DNA of 33,987 nt from positions 1 through 33,987 of the forward strand of contig JAOUOS010000033.1 of NCBI GenBank assembly GCA_029880285.1, given 5' to 3'. The DNA is from Spirochaetia bacterium. Lineage in GTDB: Bacteria > Spirochaetota > Leptospiria > Turneriellales > JAOUOS01. The position numbers and the translations under genes were made by a program. Under the pieces are notes generated by a model. The model was not told the origin of the DNA. It saw only the letters and a program-made list of their open reading frames with translations, and ran no database searches. How positions within the stretch are numbered: the first letter of the stretch is position 1; each line of letters starts with the position of its first letter. Shown one piece after another: positions 23,136 through 32,301 of the stretch.

Positions 23136-23858
23136 GTGTTTAACTCAAATATAAATAATATTTATATACTCATTAGTACGGCCGCGTCAGTAGGTATTAT
23201 ACACACAATTTTAGGGCCTGATCATTATCTTCCTTTTATTTCGCTTTCTATTTCAGAAAAATGGTCTTTACGAAAAACAGTTCTGGTAACTATTTTAAGC
23301 GGATTAGGACATACTTTGATGTCAGTTCTAATAGGTTCAGCGGGATTTTTTATAGGCGCTTCTGTTCAATCCATTGAATCAATTGATGCTGTAAGGGGTG
23401 ATATTGCCGCCTGGCTTTTAATCTCATTTGGCTTTTTATACTTAATTTGGGGATTAAAAAAATCTTTTACGGGCACTGTACATTTACATAGCCATGTTCA
23501 TCCTGATGGTACCATACATTCTCACAATCATCACCATAATGAAACCATACACAAACATGTGCACATAAAAAATAAGAATAAAATATCACCATGGGTACTT
23601 TTTATTTTTTTTGTTTTAGGTCCGTGTGAAGCTTTAATACCGCTTATCGCGTATCCGGCTATACATCATAATTATACCGCAGTAATTATTATTTCACTTG
23701 TTTTTTCTCTTGCCACTATAAGTATAATGCTTTTATTAGTTTTTCTTGGATATAAAGGAATTCAAAAACTACCGTTTCAAAAGTATGAAAAATATTCGCA
23801 TGCCATAGCGGGGTTAATTATCTTTTTAGCGGGACTGGGAATTATAATGGGATTATAG
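23136..23858 (+). CDS. Nickel transporter, NicO/UreH-like membrane protein with His-rich loop
   Basis: This 240-residue protein with about six helices has the nickel/cobalt permease signature GIIHTILGPDHYLPF in the first helix, followed by WSLRKTVLVTILSGLGH. A loop near residues 110-145 is extremely His-rich (for example HLHSHVHPDGTIHSHNHHH), suited to binding Ni2+. It is divergent from the hydrogenase structural genes and precedes hypB, so nickel uptake for hydrogenase is the natural role. The only in-frame start is GTG at 23136 with a weak ribosome site, so the exact N-terminus is uncertain. A UreH or TauE-type export role is less likely given this context. Confidence 0.85.
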   Translation: MFNSNINNIYILISTAASVGIIHTILGPDHYLPFISLSISEKWSLRKTVLVTILSGLGHTLMSVLIGSAGFFIGASVQSIESIDAVRGDIAAWLLISFGFLYLIWGLKKSFTGTVHLHSHVHPDGTIHSHNHHHNETIHKHVHIKNKNKISPWVLFIFFVLGPCEALIPLIAYPAIHHNYTAVIIISLVFSLATISIMLLLVFLGYKGIQKLPFQKYEKYSHAIAGLIIFLAGLGIIMGL

Positions 23859-23901
23859 GTTAGGCGTACTCATTTTTGTAAACCTATCCCACAAAAAAAT
23901 T

Positions 23902-24669
23902 ATGTGTGAAGACTGTGGTTGTGGAATAACCGATAAAGACATTCAGCATGATCATAAGCATGATCATTTGCATTCTCATGAACATAAAAGCAGCGGGGTT
24001 CATCATCACGAAAATAAAATATCGCTTTCGATTTTAACCAATATACATGAAAAAAATAATCAAAAAGCCGAAGAAATTCGTCAACTTTTATCAAATAAGA
24101 AAATTTTGTGCGTTAATTTAATGAGCGCGCCGGGCAGCGGTAAAACCTCTCTTCTTGAAGAAACAGCAAAAATTCTTGGTAAAAAAATGGCAGTTATTGA
24201 GGGCGATCTTGAAACGAATAAAGATGCCGAGAGAATTAAGAAAAAAGGGGTTCAGGCTTACCAAATTACAACCGGTCAAACCTGTCACTTAGACGCGGCC
24301 ATGGTCGCGCATGGTATTTCACACATTAATACAGAGAATTTAGAGTATCTTTTTGTTGAAAATGTAGGTAATCTTGTATGTCCCGCGAGTTATGATGTGG
24401 GAGCCCATATTAATATTGTTCTTTTATCTGTTCCTGAAGGTGATGATAAAGCGGCTAAATATCCCGTTATGTTTAGAAAATCTGATAGAGTTTTTATCAC
24501 TAAAGTTGATTTGCTGCCACATTTTGATTTTAATATTGTTAATGTAAAAAAAGATATTGAAAATATAAATCCTAAAGCTGATGTAAAAGAATTTTCTGTT
24601 AAAGATGATAAAAATATAAAAGAATTTATTGAGTATTTATTAAGCGTTAAAGATAAGTTATATTTGTAA
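23902..24669 (+). CDS. hypB: Hydrogenase nickel incorporation GTPase HypB
   Basis: HypB is the GTPase that, with HypA, delivers nickel to the hydrogenase large subunit. The 255-residue protein starts with a high-affinity nickel site (MCEDCGCG: Cys2, Cys5, Cys7), then a His-rich segment (about 16-36, HDHKHDHLHSHEH). The GTPase domain follows: P-loop MSAPGSGKTS, IEGDLETNKDAER, VCPASYDVGAH and TKVDLLPH. It lies 43 bases after the transporter gene. The other maturation genes (hypA, C, D, E, F) are not in this window and must be elsewhere. Confidence 0.97.
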   Translation: MCEDCGCGITDKDIQHDHKHDHLHSHEHKSSGVHHHENKISLSILTNIHEKNNQKAEEIRQLLSNKKILCVNLMSAPGSGKTSLLEETAKILGKKMAVIEGDLETNKDAERIKKKGVQAYQITTGQTCHLDAAMVAHGISHINTENLEYLFVENVGNLVCPASYDVGAHINIVLLSVPEGDDKAAKYPVMFRKSDRVFITKVDLLPHFDFNIVNVKKDIENINPKADVKEFSVKDDKNIKEFIEYLLSVKDKLYL

Positions 24670-24749
24670 GCGATGTAGCTTTAGAGGCTAATTTGTCGAT
24701 GCTTGAAAAATACTTATAGAAACCATTTTTTTATTTGGTTGGCCGAACA

Positions 24750-24773
24750 AACCCGAGTTTTTCAACCCGGGTT
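24750..24773. repeat. Short GC-rich inverted repeat downstream of hypB
   Basis: AACCCG (24750-24755) pairs with CGGGTT (24768-24773), and the right arm is itself the palindrome AACCCGGGTT. It lies between the convergent hypB and RRM genes, where a bidirectional terminator is expected. There is no T-run next to either arm, so termination is uncertain. Confidence 0.3.
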
Positions 24774-24818
24774 AATAGTTCATTTTGTAATCCTAATGAG
24801 AAAAAACTCATAATCGAA

Positions 24819-25094
24819 TTACCATCGACGGTTTTGGTTTGAGCCGCCTGAAGGTTTTGGAACAGATTCATTTACTTTAATTTCTCTTCCATTAATTTCT
24901 TTTCCATTAAGTTTAGAAATTGCTTTAATTCCTTCACTTTTTTCACTCATCTCAACAAAACCGAACCCTTTTGATTTTCCTGAGTTACGGTCAGTGATAA
25001 TATTTGCACTTTCAACATTGCCAAATTCAGCAAAAAGTTCCTGTAGTGATTCATTTGTGGTCTCGTAATCGAGATTTCCTATGTATATTTTCAT
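24819..25094 (-). CDS. RRM-domain RNA-binding protein
   Basis: This 91-residue single RNA recognition motif protein shows RNP2 as IYIGNLDYE near the N-terminus and RNP1 as KGFGFVEM in the middle. The tail is short and basic (KPSGGSNQNRRW). Such small RRM proteins, found in cyanobacteria and many Gram-negative bacteria, are abundant RNA chaperone-like proteins often induced by cold. The start is supported by AAAAAGGAG upstream. The 171-base upstream interval (25095-25265) is AT-rich with a short palindrome CTAATCAATTAG. Confidence 0.95.
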   Translation of the reverse strand: MKIYIGNLDYETTNESLQELFAEFGNVESANIITDRNSGKSKGFGFVEMSEKSEGIKAISKLNGKEINGREIKVNESVPKPSGGSNQNRRW

Positions 25095-25265
25095 TATATA
25101 CTCCTTTTTAAAAAAAATCGTTAAATGAAGTTAAAATTTTAGGAAATAAAAAACGAGCCAGTCAAAAGCTATGAAAACAGTTAATCAGAAAGTATTATAT
25201 TCTAGAAAAATCAAAGTCATCTAATCAATTAGATTAGATATTTAAAGGAGATATTGTGTCAAGCA

Positions 25266-25781
25266 CTATTCTAAAATTGAAATAAACGGCAGGTTTCTAT
25301 ACATCCCCTGATAATCAAGGCCATAGCCTATAACAAATTTATCTTCAATTTCAAACCCTGTAAAGTGAATGGGATATTTTAATTTATGTTTATTTTTTTT
25401 TACTAATAAAGCCGCGATTTCAATTGATTTCGGATTTTGTTTTTTTATTTCTTTGTATAAAAAATTAAGCGTAAAACCCGTGTCTATGATATCTTCAACA
25501 ATAAGAACATGTTTGTTGGTTACAGGTTCAGTAATTTTTTTTATAAATTTTATTTTGCCTGAAGATTGGGTTTGGTTTTCATAGGTAGATATCTGCGTAA
25601 AATCAACTTCAAGAGGCAAGTTAATTTCGCGTACTAAATCGGCTAGAAAAATAAATCCGCCTTTTAATACTGTAATAAGTTGAAAAGGTGTTTTGTCTTT
25701 ATAGAAACGACCTATTTCACCTCCTAATTCTTTAATTCTTTTTTGAATTTTGTTCCTATCAATAAAAACCGTATGTTCCAT
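25266..25781 (-). CDS. hpt: Hypoxanthine phosphoribosyltransferase
   Basis: Hpt converts hypoxanthine or guanine plus PRPP into IMP or GMP in purine salvage. The 171-residue protein is of normal length. The PRPP-binding signature is VLIVEDIIDTGFTL. The N-terminal LKGGFIFLADLVR and the C-terminal FEIEDKFVIGYGLDYQGMYRNLP are family hallmarks. It starts 3 bases after the stop of the lipoprotein gene, so it is expressed with it. This pairing is unusual and has no obvious metabolic meaning. Confidence 0.96.
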   Translation of the reverse strand: MEHTVFIDRNKIQKRIKELGGEIGRFYKDKTPFQLITVLKGGFIFLADLVREINLPLEVDFTQISTYENQTQSSGKIKFIKKITEPVTNKHVLIVEDIIDTGFTLNFLYKEIKKQNPKSIEIAALLVKKNKHKLKYPIHFTGFEIEDKFVIGYGLDYQGMYRNLPFISILE

Positions 25782-25784
25782 TTG

Positions 25785-27200
25785 CTAATTGCCGGTAACT
25801 TGATAAACCATTTCTTCACCAATTCTTTTGTCAAAGTACCGGTGTCTGCCCGCGCTAGATTTGCCGTCATAGATTGTTTCTTCTTCATGGCCCAGCCATA
25901 ATGTTGTATAGTCAAATATGTAAATAGCGGCTATCGTATAAATCACAGATTCATTGGATGAGCCTGTGTGTAAGTTTAAGCTTGAGTCTATTGTATTTAA
26001 ATCTGTTCTGCATTCGGCAGTTAACAATTTTTGTTCATTAACATTTATTGTGCCGCAGTTATTTTGTAAAATACTGCCTGTATCTTTTGCGTTTAAATCA
26101 TCTAAAAGCCGTTTAGAATAAGTCATAAAGATATCGTTTAAAGTAATATTAAGTTTATATCCACTGGTATTATCTTCTAGTATTGTCAATGGATTTTCGG
26201 CTGTTACAGAATTAGCGTTTATGACTTCACCGAATGCATATTCTCCTGTTGATAACATTGTACCAAGCACAGTACCCGTGCAATCTACCGTATTGTAGGT
26301 AATTTCTTCAACAGCGAGATACGATAAATCTCCCGGATAAAAAGTTATCATTGTTTTAACATAAACCTTGCCGTCATTTATTGTTTTTTCTCTGCATTTT
26401 CCCGCCCACTTTCCTTTGAATTTATTTAGCTCTCCCGAAGGTTTTTCTGAGAATAATACATTGCGCTCATCAAAATAAACCGGCCGGTTCGCTTCTATTG
26501 AAATATCTTTACCTTCATCATAACCTAAATAAAGTTTAGCCCCCTCATATTCTGCCGCCAGATCATAAAGAACAGTGCCGGGCTTTATTAAAGCCGCTTT
26601 ATAGTGAATGTTAGCGTTTGTTTCTGCGGCTATAATATCATTATAACAATTTTCGCTTATTATAGAAGCCGTATCGTTGGTGATATTAGCACAGTTTGTT
26701 TCCCACGTTAAAGAAGTGTTTATAAATTTTGTTTTTAATTCTGTAATTTCAGCTGAAGACATTGTAATTATAAGCGTGTTTATTGTTATATTTAATTTGT
26801 GACCTTTAATATTACCTACAAACACTGGATCATTCATAGTATTTACATCTATTAGCATTTCTGCTGAAATTGATTCTGTTAATGAATAAGAACCGATATA
26901 TTCTACAGGTGAAAGATGCGTGCCCATACAGTTATGTGAATTAAATTTTTCAATTTGAACATTGATACTGCCAGACTTATTATCTTCAGTTTCAGGTGAA
27001 AAAGTAAAAGTTTCATATCCAGATTCGTATAGATTTTTAGTTGAATCATTATAAGAATAATCGATACAAGCAGAATACCATGTGCCGGCAGGATTGCTTT
27101 CAAATGTAAGAAGCTCTTCTTCTTTTTCTTCTTTTATGCATTGAAATAAAGCAAGTAAAAAAACCGCTAAAATTATTAAATTAACATTTGCTTTTTTCAC
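25785..27200 (-). CDS. Putative lipoprotein with two tandem copies of a four-cysteine domain
   Basis: I place the start at GTG 27200, because AGGAGG lies 6 bases before it and it gives a clean signal peptide, MKKANVNLIILAVFLLALFQ, followed by Cys21. A longer ATG start at 27221 would put a non-signal extension in front. The lipobox L-F-Q-C is non-canonical for proteobacteria but acceptable for spirochaete-type lipoproteins. The mature protein (471-residue precursor) contains two homologous halves of about 200 residues. Each opens with a Trp-Cys segment (GTWYSACIDY and GKWAGKCREK), then CMGT or CTGT, GHKLNITIN or GYKLNITLN, an NC pair, a fourth Cys, LYLGYDE or LWLGHEE, and RPVYFDER or RHRYFDKR. 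Family and function are not recognised. Confidence 0.85.
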   Translation of the reverse strand: MKKANVNLIILAVFLLALFQCIKEEKEEELLTFESNPAGTWYSACIDYSYNDSTKNLYESGYETFTFSPETEDNKSGSINVQIEKFNSHNCMGTHLSPVEYIGSYSLTESISAEMLIDVNTMNDPVFVGNIKGHKLNITINTLIITMSSAEITELKTKFINTSLTWETNCANITNDTASIISENCYNDIIAAETNANIHYKAALIKPGTVLYDLAAEYEGAKLYLGYDEGKDISIEANRPVYFDERNVLFSEKPSGELNKFKGKWAGKCREKTINDGKVYVKTMITFYPGDLSYLAVEEITYNTVDCTGTVLGTMLSTGEYAFGEVINANSVTAENPLTILEDNTSGYKLNITLNDIFMTYSKRLLDDLNAKDTGSILQNNCGTINVNEQKLLTAECRTDLNTIDSSLNLHTGSSNESVIYTIAAIYIFDYTTLWLGHEEETIYDGKSSAGRHRYFDKRIGEEMVYQVTGN

Positions 27201-27414
27201 ACAAGCCCTCCTGAGTATCAATAATAAAATGATTTATAGTATATAATCACTCAATTATTATAGTGGATAGTACAATGTCAATATATATTCAAAAATTACA
27301 AAATAGGTTACCCAGGGTCGCCGTTTGAAAAGTTATTTATTTTGCCTGCTTTTTGAACTCCCACCCGGTTACTTAGATTCAGGTTGAACTAGTATTATAA
27401 GGTCAAATGTTTTT

Positions 27415-27951
27415 TTATTCTTTAATTAAATAAAGATGGTCATCTTCAACTTTATAAATTAAGGGAGCTATTAATATTTTAGGATATATCTCACGTAATC
27501 TTTTTACTTCGCTTAAAACAAAATCAACCTCATTGCCAATTTCGTATTTTGTGTAATGGTTAAAATGTTCTTTCGCGTCACTTTGGGTTATACCGGCGTT
27601 TTCTACCAGACTTTGAATAAATTCTTCTTTTTTTGAGGCAAGATCTACCATTCCGCATTGGGTATGACCTATAATAGCAATTGTTTTTATTTTGCCTATG
27701 GCTATAGCAAAAGAAATTTTAAACAGACTATATTTCATATTCGCGCCGCCGGTTCTTAAAATATAAGCGAATTTTGTAGGTATATTTAATGACTTTCTGT
27801 GATCCATACACATTCCAATTAACAATTCAGCGTTTTCGTAATCGTCTTGCGGTTTATTAAAATTATGATATTCAATTAATTTCGCAATGTTAGTATCTTG
27901 ATACCGCTGCGGAAAATCTTCTGGTTTATTTATTTCAATTAAGCGTTCCAT
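27415..27951 (-). CDS. Beta-class carbonic anhydrase-like protein
   Basis: This 178-residue cytoplasmic protein has the beta-carbonic anhydrase zinc site: Cys48 with Asp50/Arg52 in MCMDHRKS and His96/Cys99 in IIGHTQCGMVD. The enzyme would interconvert CO2 and bicarbonate. It is somewhat shorter than typical plant-type members, and the segment between the motifs is unusual (ILRTGGANMKYS, matching the usual RNAG region). I chose ATG 27951; an in-frame TTG 13 codons upstream adds no conserved sequence. It lies alone between the lipoprotein and PAP2 genes on the minus strand, with about 200 bases before the lipoprotein start that hold no recognisable gene. Confidence 0.88.
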   Translation of the reverse strand: MERLIEINKPEDFPQRYQDTNIAKLIEYHNFNKPQDDYENAELLIGMCMDHRKSLNIPTKFAYILRTGGANMKYSLFKISFAIAIGKIKTIAIIGHTQCGMVDLASKKEEFIQSLVENAGITQSDAKEHFNHYTKYEIGNEVDFVLSEVKRLREIYPKILIAPLIYKVEDDHLYLIKE

Positions 27952-28066
27952 AAATATTCTATTTAACCTTAAAATATTTTTAACAGGCAAAGAAAAGATA
28001 CTGGTCTGTTTGTAAACCTAATTAGGAAAAAACTTCTTTGCCCGCTTTGGGGCCCAGTGGCTACCC

Positions 28067-28621
28067 TCATGGGCTTTGATTAAGCTTTTGATTCACTTTA
28101 TATTCAGCGATATTTTCTAATATTTGTATATAAATATATCCCAGCGTATAACCGCAAATCCATCCGAAAATAACATCAAAAGGAAAATGATGGTTTGATA
28201 ATACTCTGGCGATACCTACTACAATGCTTATATAAAAAAACATCTTTTTTTTTGAAGAAAACCAGTATCCGCAAAATAATGCGAGAGCCATGGTATTTAG
28301 TGCGTGAGCCGAGGGAAAAGAGTAATTAGAGGCCTTAAGAATTCTGCCCATTTGCGCGCTGGGTCTTTCTCTCATAAAAAATTCTTTTAAAAAAGCCGCT
28401 AAAGACTCAGAGATTAAAAGCAGTAATAAAAATAAAATTAAAAATATAAGGGCTCTTTTATAGTTTGCAAAAAGATAAAAAATATATAAAATGGCAATGG
28501 GCATAAAAAAGTTTTTTTCATTTACAATAAAACCCGCGGTTTGAACAATAAAATCAAAATTTAAATATACAAGAATAAATTCAAATAAAGCTTTATCAAA
28601 ATTATTTAAGATATCTAACAT
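28067..28621 (-). CDS. PAP2-family membrane phosphatase
   Basis: This 184-residue membrane protein has about five helices and the three PAP2 phosphatase motifs: KEFFMRERP (K-x6-RP), FPSAHALNT (PSGH motif, with Ala for Gly) and ARVLSNHHFPFDVIFG (R-x5-H-x3-D). Members dephosphorylate lipid phosphates such as undecaprenyl pyrophosphate or phosphatidic acid. With no neighbouring pathway genes, the substrate is open; recycling of undecaprenyl pyrophosphate is the commonest role for small bacterial members. Confidence 0.92.
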   Translation of the reverse strand: MLDILNNFDKALFEFILVYLNFDFIVQTAGFIVNEKNFFMPIAILYIFYLFANYKRALIFLILFLLLLLISESLAAFLKEFFMRERPSAQMGRILKASNYSFPSAHALNTMALALFCGYWFSSKKKMFFYISIVVGIARVLSNHHFPFDVIFGWICGYTLGYIYIQILENIAEYKVNQKLNQSP

Positions 28622-28667
28622 TGTCTTTCACAGAAAATAAAAACAAATACATTTAGACAACTTATTT

Positions 28668-30725
28668 TCACAATAAATCAGAGGGATCTATATCTATTTC
28701 AATAAATATATCTTTATTATATCTTTCTTCTTTCTTGTAAAAGAATTTTATGTTTTCGGCAAAAATTCTTAGTTTTTCATATGAATTATCTTTAGCTATA
28801 AGATGAAAGCGATAATTATTTTTAATTTTATACAAAGGCGCTTCTACAGGTCCTAAAATTTCTTTTGGCATATTTACATCTTTATTTTCAAAAAGTTTAT
28901 TTGATTCTCTTAAAGAATTTTTAAAATTTTCAAGCTTGTTTATAAAGTTATTTAATAGTTTTTCATCTTTAGAAAAAAACAATATTTGAATTAAACGGCA
29001 AAACGGGGGAAAATAAACCTGCTTTCTAAAAAAAAGTTCCTGCTTATAAAACAAAGAATAATTGTGATTTATGGCGCTTAAAATAGCGTAATGCTGGGGT
29101 TGGGTTGTCTGCACAATAACTTCTCCCGTTTTATGTCTGCCGGCTCTTCCTGAAGCTTGTGTTAAAAGCTGAAAAACTCTTTCGGCAGAACGAAAATCGG
29201 GCAAACCTAAGCCTGTATCGGCATTTAAAATTCCTACAAGGGTTACGTTTTTAATGTCAAAGCCTTTTGAAATCATTTGTGTTCCAAATAAAATTTGAAT
29301 TTGGTTATTTTTCATGGCTTTTATTATATCTGCCGAATATCCTCTTTGAGAAGAAGAATCTTTATCAAGACGCGCGAAAGATGTTTGGGGAAAATGTATT
29401 TCTAAAATATCTTCAATTTTTTGTGTGCCTTCGCCAATTAATTTTAAATTGCTTTTACATATTTTACATTGCGAAGTAAAAGGTTCGGTAAATCCGCAGA
29501 TATGGCATTTTAAAATAGAATTTTGTTTGTTTTCATTGTTTTTATGAAAAGTTAAAGACATAGAACAATGATTGCATTTAACATTTTCTTCGCATTTTTT
29601 GCAGTACGCGTAATGACTGTATCCGCGCCTGTTTAATAAAAGCAGTACCTGATTTTCATTTTTTAAATGTTCTGTTATTTTATCTTTTAAAAATAAAGAA
29701 AAAAGTCCGGCATTATTATTATGATCAATACAGTAAATTTTTGGCATTGGCAGGCCGGTTGCTCTTTTGGTCATTTCATGCAGCTGAATGGTTTTATTAT
29801 TTGCGTTAAAATATGTTTCAACCGATGGAGTCGCTGAACCTAACAAAAGATTTACTGGCAGGTCTCCTTTTGTAATATTTAAACTTAACCGCATATAGGC
29901 GGTATTTCGCGCGTGATACTTTGGTGATTTTTTTTCTTTATATGAAGGGTCGTGTTCTTCATCTATAATAATTAAACGAAGATTTTTTACGGGAGCGAAA
30001 ACAGCCGATCTCGTACCGGCCGCGATATGCGAGCTGCCATTTAAAAGTTTTTTATATTCTTTAAATTTTTCACCGCGCGCCAAACCCGAATGTAAAATAG
30101 AAATTTGATCTTGAAAAATAGGTTTAAATATACGAACAAATTCATATGCAAGGGCGATTTCAGGCGAGAGAAAAATAACTCCGTATCCTTTTGAAAGGTA
30201 TTTTCGTATTAGTTCAAGATATATCTTTGTTTTTCCCGAGCCGGTAACGCCATGAAGCAAGTGTACATGAGGTTTTTTCGCGGATGGATTTATTTTGTCG
30301 GATGATAAAATTTCATCAATAATTTTCTTCTGCTCATCACTTGACTGAATTTCTGCTTCAAAGAAGGGTTCTTCATCAAGTGTAATTGTATCGGTTTCTC
30401 TTCTTCCCGAGGGGAGCATTGAAAAAACAGTTTCGGCAAATGAACACATATAAAACTCAGATACTTTTTCAGCCAGTTTAATTTGCTCTTCATTTAAAAC
30501 CGGTTCTTTATCTATAATTCTATTTAGGGGTTTAATGTTTTTTTCTTTATACTTTAAATTAGAATATGATAAGACATCAAATATTATACCCGTTTTTTTT
30601 TGATTTTGAAATTTTGCTTCAACACGCTGATATTTTTGAATGGTTAAAAGATATTTTTCTGGTACTTCATAGGTAAAAGTTGAATTAAGCGGCAGATTAA
30701 ATAGAACCGAAACATATTTTTTCAT
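28668..30725 (-). CDS. priA: Primosomal protein N' (PriA helicase)
   Basis: PriA restarts stalled replication forks by loading the replisome. The 685-residue protein has the N-terminal 3'-DNA-binding domain (about 1-110), Walker A GVTGSGKT (159-166), the Walker B box DEEHD (255-259), and the helicase motifs GTQMISKGFD and QASGRAGR further on. Between them lies the insertion with eight zinc-binding Cys (CKKC, CNHC, CHIC and CKIC). All key residues appear intact. Length is slightly under the E. coli protein. It lies on the minus strand in the same direction as its neighbours. Confidence 0.97.
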   Translation of the reverse strand: MKKYVSVLFNLPLNSTFTYEVPEKYLLTIQKYQRVEAKFQNQKKTGIIFDVLSYSNLKYKEKNIKPLNRIIDKEPVLNEEQIKLAEKVSEFYMCSFAETVFSMLPSGRRETDTITLDEEPFFEAEIQSSDEQKKIIDEILSSDKINPSAKKPHVHLLHGVTGSGKTKIYLELIRKYLSKGYGVIFLSPEIALAYEFVRIFKPIFQDQISILHSGLARGEKFKEYKKLLNGSSHIAAGTRSAVFAPVKNLRLIIIDEEHDPSYKEKKSPKYHARNTAYMRLSLNITKGDLPVNLLLGSATPSVETYFNANNKTIQLHEMTKRATGLPMPKIYCIDHNNNAGLFSLFLKDKITEHLKNENQVLLLLNRRGYSHYAYCKKCEENVKCNHCSMSLTFHKNNENKQNSILKCHICGFTEPFTSQCKICKSNLKLIGEGTQKIEDILEIHFPQTSFARLDKDSSSQRGYSADIIKAMKNNQIQILFGTQMISKGFDIKNVTLVGILNADTGLGLPDFRSAERVFQLLTQASGRAGRHKTGEVIVQTTQPQHYAILSAINHNYSLFYKQELFFRKQVYFPPFCRLIQILFFSKDEKLLNNFINKLENFKNSLRESNKLFENKDVNMPKEILGPVEAPLYKIKNNYRFHLIAKDNSYEKLRIFAENIKFFYKKEERYNKDIFIEIDIDPSDLL

Positions 30726-30936
30726 TTTTATTGAATTAGTACCGTTATTTTTTCGCGGTTATGCGAAAAGAAATATTTAGATTTATTATCTTTAAAATAT
30801 AGTACTTGATGTGTATATCTTTTTATACCATGCAAAATCGGTACTGCCACATGCACCCCTTTCTAAACGGCGCAAGATACCCGTATAAAAGGGTACGGGC
30901 TAATATGCGGTGTGAGAATGACGGTTATAAAAAAAA

Positions 30937-32112
30937 CTATTTATAAGTTGTAGCTTCTTTTATAATATAAGAACCAATCTCATTTAACTGAATTTGGCTG
31001 GTTCCTTCATATATCTGTAGTATCTTAGCGTCTCGAAACATTTTCTCAACCGGATAATCTTTAACGTAACCGTATCCGCCTAGAACCTGCACGGCGTCTG
31101 TGGTAACCTGCATAGCTGTTTCGGCTGCGTAATATTTAGCGATAGCAGAAAATTTAGCTGTATCGGGATGATCCGTTACAGAATATACAGCAGCTCTGTA
31201 AGATAAAAGTCTCGCGGCGTCTATTTTTACCATCATATTGGCCAGCATATGCTGAATAGCCTGAAAATTAATAATTGATTTACCAAATTGAACTCTTTCT
31301 TTCGCGTATTTAGCGGCTTCTTTATAGGCTCCATGAGCTACGCCAACGCCCATGCTGGCGATAAACGGACGGGACGCGTTTAAAGTTTTAATACCATGAA
31401 TAAATCCTCTGTTTGGTTTTAAACCTACCAAATTTTCTTCAGAGACCTCAACGTCTTCCATTATAATTTGCCTTGTATGCGAGCAGCGAATACCCAGCTT
31501 GTTTTCAAGTTTGCCAAATGAAAGTCCTTTCATACCTTTTTCAAGTATAAAAACAGACATTCCGCGGGCTCCTTTTGCTTTATCGGTTAGCGCGAAAATG
31601 GTATATGTGTCTGCCACGCCAGCGTTTGATATCCACTGTTTGGTTCCGTTTAATATATATTTATCGCCTTTTTTTTCTGCCATAGTTGATAAATTTGGTA
31701 CATCAGAACCTGCCTCAGGCTCGGTAAGACCAAAAGCCGCGATTTTTTCACCTGATGCCAGAGACGGTAGATATTTTTGTTTTTGTTCTTCGGTACCGCC
31801 TATTATAATAGGTAAGGCTCCCAGTTTTGATGCCCCAAAAGCAGTGGCTACCCCTAAACAATATTCAGCGACAGCTTCAGAAACCATGCAAGAAAGAAAA
31901 GCTCCCATTCCAAGACCGCCGTATTCTTCGTCAAACATGGTGCCAAAAAGTCCCGCTTCGCGAAATTTATCAAATATCTTATGAGGGAACTCTTCTTTTT
32001 CGTCAAGTTCTGCCCTTTGTGGTATAATTTCATTGCGTCCTATTTCATGTACTAAATCTAAAATTTGCTGTTCATCTTCGGTAACTGTAAAATCCATTAA
32101 ATTTCTTTCCAT
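30937..32112 (-). CDS. Acyl-CoA dehydrogenase
   Basis: This 391-residue flavoprotein oxidises an acyl-CoA to the 2-enoyl-CoA and normally passes electrons to electron-transferring flavoprotein. Visible signatures are FGLTEPEAGSDVPNL (FAD and substrate contact), QVLGGYGYVKDYPVEKMFRDAK, and the catalytic Glu369 in IYEGTSQIQ, which places it with the short/medium-chain group. No ETF or other beta-oxidation gene is adjacent. AAGGAG is present 7 bases before the ATG. The 211 bases between it and priA are more GC-rich in part but hold no gene I can identify. Confidence 0.95.
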   Translation of the reverse strand: MERNLMDFTVTEDEQQILDLVHEIGRNEIIPQRAELDEKEEFPHKIFDKFREAGLFGTMFDEEYGGLGMGAFLSCMVSEAVAEYCLGVATAFGASKLGALPIIIGGTEEQKQKYLPSLASGEKIAAFGLTEPEAGSDVPNLSTMAEKKGDKYILNGTKQWISNAGVADTYTIFALTDKAKGARGMSVFILEKGMKGLSFGKLENKLGIRCSHTRQIIMEDVEVSEENLVGLKPNRGFIHGIKTLNASRPFIASMGVGVAHGAYKEAAKYAKERVQFGKSIINFQAIQHMLANMMVKIDAARLLSYRAAVYSVTDHPDTAKFSAIAKYYAAETAMQVTTDAVQVLGGYGYVKDYPVEKMFRDAKILQIYEGTSQIQLNEIGSYIIKEATTYK

Positions 32113-32301
32113 TTTTTTCTCCTTAAATATTGTGTTTCTATTTCTTCTTAATATTTGATAAGTTTACTATGATTATTATACTGAAAAAAAAATAATTCGG
32201 CCATTCTAATTGAAAATTATTCATGTCTTTTTTTCTTGTCGTCTTATGAAAAATTCAAACATTAACAATAATTGAGATTTATTAAAAAAAAAGAGGTATA
32301 A

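Noticed and set aside
25256..25285. Nine-codon GTG ORF behind AAAGGAG between the RRM and hpt genes
   Set aside because: It overlaps the end of hpt in antisense and encodes too short a peptide to judge; the ribosome-like site may be chance in A-rich sequence.
27201..27221. ATG start for the lipoprotein, 7 codons further upstream
   Set aside because: It lies across the AGGAGG site that serves the GTG start and puts Arg-Arg-Ala-Cys in front of a clean lipoprotein signal.
27222..27414. Possible small RNA or mobile remnant in the GC-richer spacer (GGTTACCCAGGG region)
   Set aside because: No stable stem, ORF or promoter pair with proper spacing could be identified.
30880..30899. CCCGTA/TACGGG hairpin between priA and acyl-CoA dehydrogenase genes
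   Set aside because: Six-base stem with no T-run on either strand and no clear partner structure; not called as terminator or RNA.
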